Below are positions 6,128 through 8,239 of a DNA stretch of 8,239 nucleotides, piece after piece; position 1 is the first letter of the stretch; each line of letters opens with the position of its first letter. The DNA is taken from assembly GCA_026224995.1 (NCBI GenBank), contig JAMFRX010000710.1, positions 1-8,239 on the forward strand. Reading direction: 5' to 3'. The notes beneath the pieces were generated by a model. That model had not been told where the DNA came from, made no database searches, and saw nothing but the letters and a program-made list of their open reading frames with translations. The stretch is from Puia dinghuensis. GTDB taxonomy: Bacteria; Bacteroidota; Bacteroidia; Chitinophagales; Chitinophagaceae. The translations under genes were made by a program, and so were the position numbers.

Positions 6128-7663
6128 GTGAAAACGATGCGCAGAATCCTGTCTTCATTATTATTCGTACTGGCCCTGATGGCCCCCTCCTTGCTGAAAG
6201 CCCAGGTCCAGCAGATCACCTACACCGAGCCTGAAAAGGAAGACGGCCGCCGTACCAATTTTGAGATTATCGGTAAAATTGACGGTAACTATTTGGTATT
6301 CAAGAACAACAATTCCACAAGCGTCGTCAGCATCTACGACAGCGCCATGCACCTTCAACAACGGGTACCCCTGGCCTTCATGCCGGAAAGGTATATAAAT
6401 GTGGATTTCGTCGCCTATCCGGATTACTGCTATTTGATCTACGAATACCAGAAAAAGAACATCGTCCACTGCGCCGCCGTCAAGCTCAATGGCCAGTCTC
6501 AGGTCGTAGGCCAGCCGATGGATCTGGACACTACCCAGATCAGCTTTGCCTCCAACAATAAGATCTATACCTCGGTCATCAGCGAAGACAAGCAACGGAT
6601 CATGATCTTCAAGATCAACAGCAAGAACCCCCACAGCTTCCTGTTCACGACCTTCCTCTTCGACAGCAATCTCAGCCCCCTCGACCGCCACCGCATCTAC
6701 CTGCCGATGGAAGAACGCAACGACCTTTTCACGGATTTCCAGCTGGATAACGACGGACAGCTCGTCTTCGGCCGGTATATGCGCAGCGGCAGCAACGACT
6801 ATATCACCCGCGTCGCCCTGGTCACCAAAGGCCCCATCGCTGACAGTTTTTCAGTAAAGGACATCGGCTCCGGCGATCGCATCCTGGATGAGGTCAAGAT
6901 AAAGGTCGACAACGGCAATAAACGCTATATCCTGGCCGGCTTCTATTACAAGCAGCGGCGCGGCAATATCGAAGGCCTTTACTCAGTGATCTGGGACAAA
7001 GGCACTGACGCCCGGATAGAAGACAAGACCACCGTGTTCAGCGACGAGCTGCGGGCTCAGGCCAAGAGCTCCGACGCCAACCTAAAGATGGCCTTCAACG
7101 ATTTTTTCATCAAACACATCATCACAAAAAGGGATGGCGGTTTCCTGCTGGTCACCGAATCCCTCTACACCACTTCCAGGGGCAATATGTTCAACCGCTG
7201 GGATTATATGTATAACCCGGCTTTCGGCCCGGGCGGCTTCTATTCGCCTTACTATTACAGCCCCTACTACAATCCCTGGAACCGGAATTACGGCAATTAT
7301 GCCACCAGGTTCCACGCCGAGAACATCATGGTCCTGTCTTTCGACGTAGAGGGAAATATCCAGTGGAGCAGCGTCATCCCGAAGAGCCAGTTTGACGACG
7401 AAACGGAAAACCTGATCTCCCATGAGCTGGTGAATACCGGCGGGGAGCTGCACTTCCTCTTTAATCTCTACGAACGCCGCAACATGCTCCTCAATGACCA
7501 GAGCATCTCTCCCGAGGGTAGGGTGACCCGCTATCCCACCCTCAGGAACCTGGACAGGGGCTATGATTTCATGCCCCGTTATGGCAAGCAGGTCAGCAGC
7601 TGGGAATCAATAATTCCTTGTCTTTACAGAAATTATCTTTGCTTTGCAAAAGTTGATTTCTAA
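6128..7663 (+). CDS. Secreted protein of unknown function, aromatic-rich insert
   Basis: I recognise no family. The 511-residue product begins with a signal peptide (MRRILSSLLFVLALMAPSLL, ending KA, then QVQQ), so export to periplasm or surface is likely; no lipobox Cys follows. The body has many short beta-strand-like segments with Asp/Asn turns (EIIGKIDGNYLVFKNNN, KVDNGNKRYILAGFYYK, FDVEGNIQWSSVIPKS), which suggests a beta-propeller or beta-sandwich, a weak inference. Around residues 355-395 lies a Tyr/Trp/Pro/Asn-rich loop (GGFYSPYYYSPYYNPWNR). The protein ends CLYRNYLCFAKVDF. Start choice is open: GTG 6128 gives MKTMRR, while ATG 6137 gives MRR and an equally good signal peptide. The last codons turn AT-rich and hold a TATCTTTG box. 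It is divergent from kup and lies 12 bases before the DUF6427-like gene, so the two may be co-transcribed. Confidence 0.85.
   Translation: MKTMRRILSSLLFVLALMAPSLLKAQVQQITYTEPEKEDGRRTNFEIIGKIDGNYLVFKNNNSTSVVSIYDSAMHLQQRVPLAFMPERYINVDFVAYPDYCYLIYEYQKKNIVHCAAVKLNGQSQVVGQPMDLDTTQISFASNNKIYTSVISEDKQRIMIFKINSKNPHSFLFTTFLFDSNLSPLDRHRIYLPMEERNDLFTDFQLDNDGQLVFGRYMRSGSNDYITRVALVTKGPIADSFSVKDIGSGDRILDEVKIKVDNGNKRYILAGFYYKQRRGNIEGLYSVIWDKGTDARIEDKTTVFSDELRAQAKSSDANLKMAFNDFFIKHIITKRDGGFLLVTESLYTTSRGNMFNRWDYMYNPAFGPGGFYSPYYYSPYYNPWNRNYGNYATRFHAENIMVLSFDVEGNIQWSSVIPKSQFDDETENLISHELVNTGGELHFLFNLYERRNMLLNDQSISPEGRVTRYPTLRNLDRGYDFMPRYGKQVSSWESIIPCLYRNYLCFAKVDF
7634..7641 (+). promoter_or_regulatory. TAnnTTTG box inside the 3' end of the 6128 gene, candidate promoter for the DUF6427-like gene
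   Basis: TATCTTTG is a full match to the Bacteroidota -7 box. It lies in the last codons of the preceding gene, 34 bases before the GTG at 7676, so transcription would start near 7648 with a leader of about 28 bases. The local codons (about 7606-7663) are AT-rich unlike the rest of the gene. A -33 TTG is present only at a short spacing (7618-7620), which weakens the call. Confidence 0.42.
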
Positions 7664-7675
7664 AGAGACAATATC

Positions 7676-8239
7676 GTGATCGGCATATTCAGACAAAAAA
7701 CCCCGGCAAACGCTCTCGTATTATTATTTTATGCCCTGGTGCTGAAGTTTCCCCTCTTCCTGCACCCGGTGGCGCCGGCCCTGCATCCCGAAGACAACTA
7801 CCTGTACCGGCTGATCCTGCATGGCCTGGATGCTGCGTTCCAGCATATCCCCATCTTCTATGCTATCCTGGGCTTCCTGCTCCTGATCAGCCAGGCTTTC
7901 CTTTTCAACCGCATCTCCAACCACTATAAGGTCTTGCCCCGGCCCAACTACCTGCCCGGCATGTCCTATATCCTGATCACCTCCCTGCTGCCGGACTGGG
8001 GCCATTTTTCCGCCCCCCTGCTCATCAACACCATAATGATCTGGGTGTGGTACCGGATGATGGAGCTCTATAACAGTCAGCGCCCCGGTACCGCCATATT
8101 TAATATCGGTGTGTGGACGGGGATCGTCTCCCTGCTCTATATCCCGGCCATCGCCTTCCTGCTGCTTGTCCTCTCCGGGCTGCTGACCATGCGCCCCTTC
8201 CGGGTCCGTGAATGGTTCGTCGGCGTCCTGGGCTTCACC
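7676..8239 (+). CDS. DUF6427-like integral membrane protein (partial, C-terminus beyond right edge)
   Basis: The GTG at 7676 opens a frame that runs 188 codons to the right edge without a stop. The product starts MIGIFRQKTPANALVLLFYA and continues LVLKFPLFLHP, the typical opening of the DUF6427 family of Bacteroidota membrane proteins. Membrane segments are visible at about 12-30, 58-78, 97-104 with 112-126 (a shorter, less certain pair), 142-168 and the start of another at 181. There are no catalytic motifs; function is unknown for the family as far as I know. It lies 12 bases after the preceding stop codon, so read-through transcription is likely, with a possible internal promoter at 7634. 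GTG is chosen because it directly precedes the conserved IGIFRQ start and no ATG is near. Confidence 0.82.
   Translation, partial: MIGIFRQKTPANALVLLFYALVLKFPLFLHPVAPALHPEDNYLYRLILHGLDAAFQHIPIFYAILGFLLLISQAFLFNRISNHYKVLPRPNYLPGMSYILITSLLPDWGHFSAPLLINTIMIWVWYRMMELYNSQRPGTAIFNIGVWTGIVSLLYIPAIAFLLLVLSGLLTMRPFRVREWFVGVLGFT

Noticed and set aside
1..8239. A mobile element, defence cluster, CRISPR array or tRNA/rRNA gene
   Set aside because: I saw no transposase, integrase, nuclease, repeat-spacer pattern, terminal inverted repeats or structured RNA gene on either strand, and base composition and codon use are even across the genes.

Overview
The window looks like an ordinary chromosomal stretch from a GC-rich member of the Bacteroidota, most likely near Chitinophagaceae (the family is an inference). 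Three signs point that way. The start of a DUF6427-type membrane protein lies at the right edge, and that family is largely confined to this phylum. TAnnTTTG boxes, the -7 element of the Bacteroidota primary sigma factor, stand before several genes. Shine-Dalgarno sites are absent or weak. Nothing suggests a mobile element, phage, CRISPR array or RNA gene.

Layout, left to right. (1) A minus-strand pair: a secreted DUF2092 protein (467-1279), followed 24 bases later by a small secreted low-complexity protein (442 down to the left edge, cut off). (2) A 153-base divergent control region holding an imperfect palindrome, a T-N11-A site and a TAnnTTTG box. (3) On the plus strand, an OxyR-type peroxide sensor with both redox cysteines (1433-2368), then an FkbM-family methyltransferase (2389-3165) that seems to have its own promoter box. 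(4) Convergent to these, a minus-strand pair: a Kup potassium transporter (5976-4015) and a membrane-anchored alpha/beta hydrolase (4018-3197), overlapping by four bases (ATGA). (5) A second divergent region (about 140 bases), then on the plus strand a secreted protein of unknown function (6128-7663) and a DUF6427-like membrane protein (7676 to the right edge, cut off).

How the genes may work together. The clearest couplings are kup with the hydrolase (stop/start overlap) and the two exported proteins at the left (short gap). OxyR faces the DUF2092 gene across a shared control region, the classic arrangement for a LysR-type regulator and a target, so peroxide control of the secreted pair is a testable guess. 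The rest looks like unrelated housekeeping and envelope genes side by side. The most useful observations concern promoters and start codons: TAnnTTTG boxes overlap the longest possible starts of kup and the FkbM gene and so argue for shorter proteins, and one box lies inside the 3' end of the unknown secreted gene. I do not see convincing evidence of a new defence, biosynthetic or mobile system.
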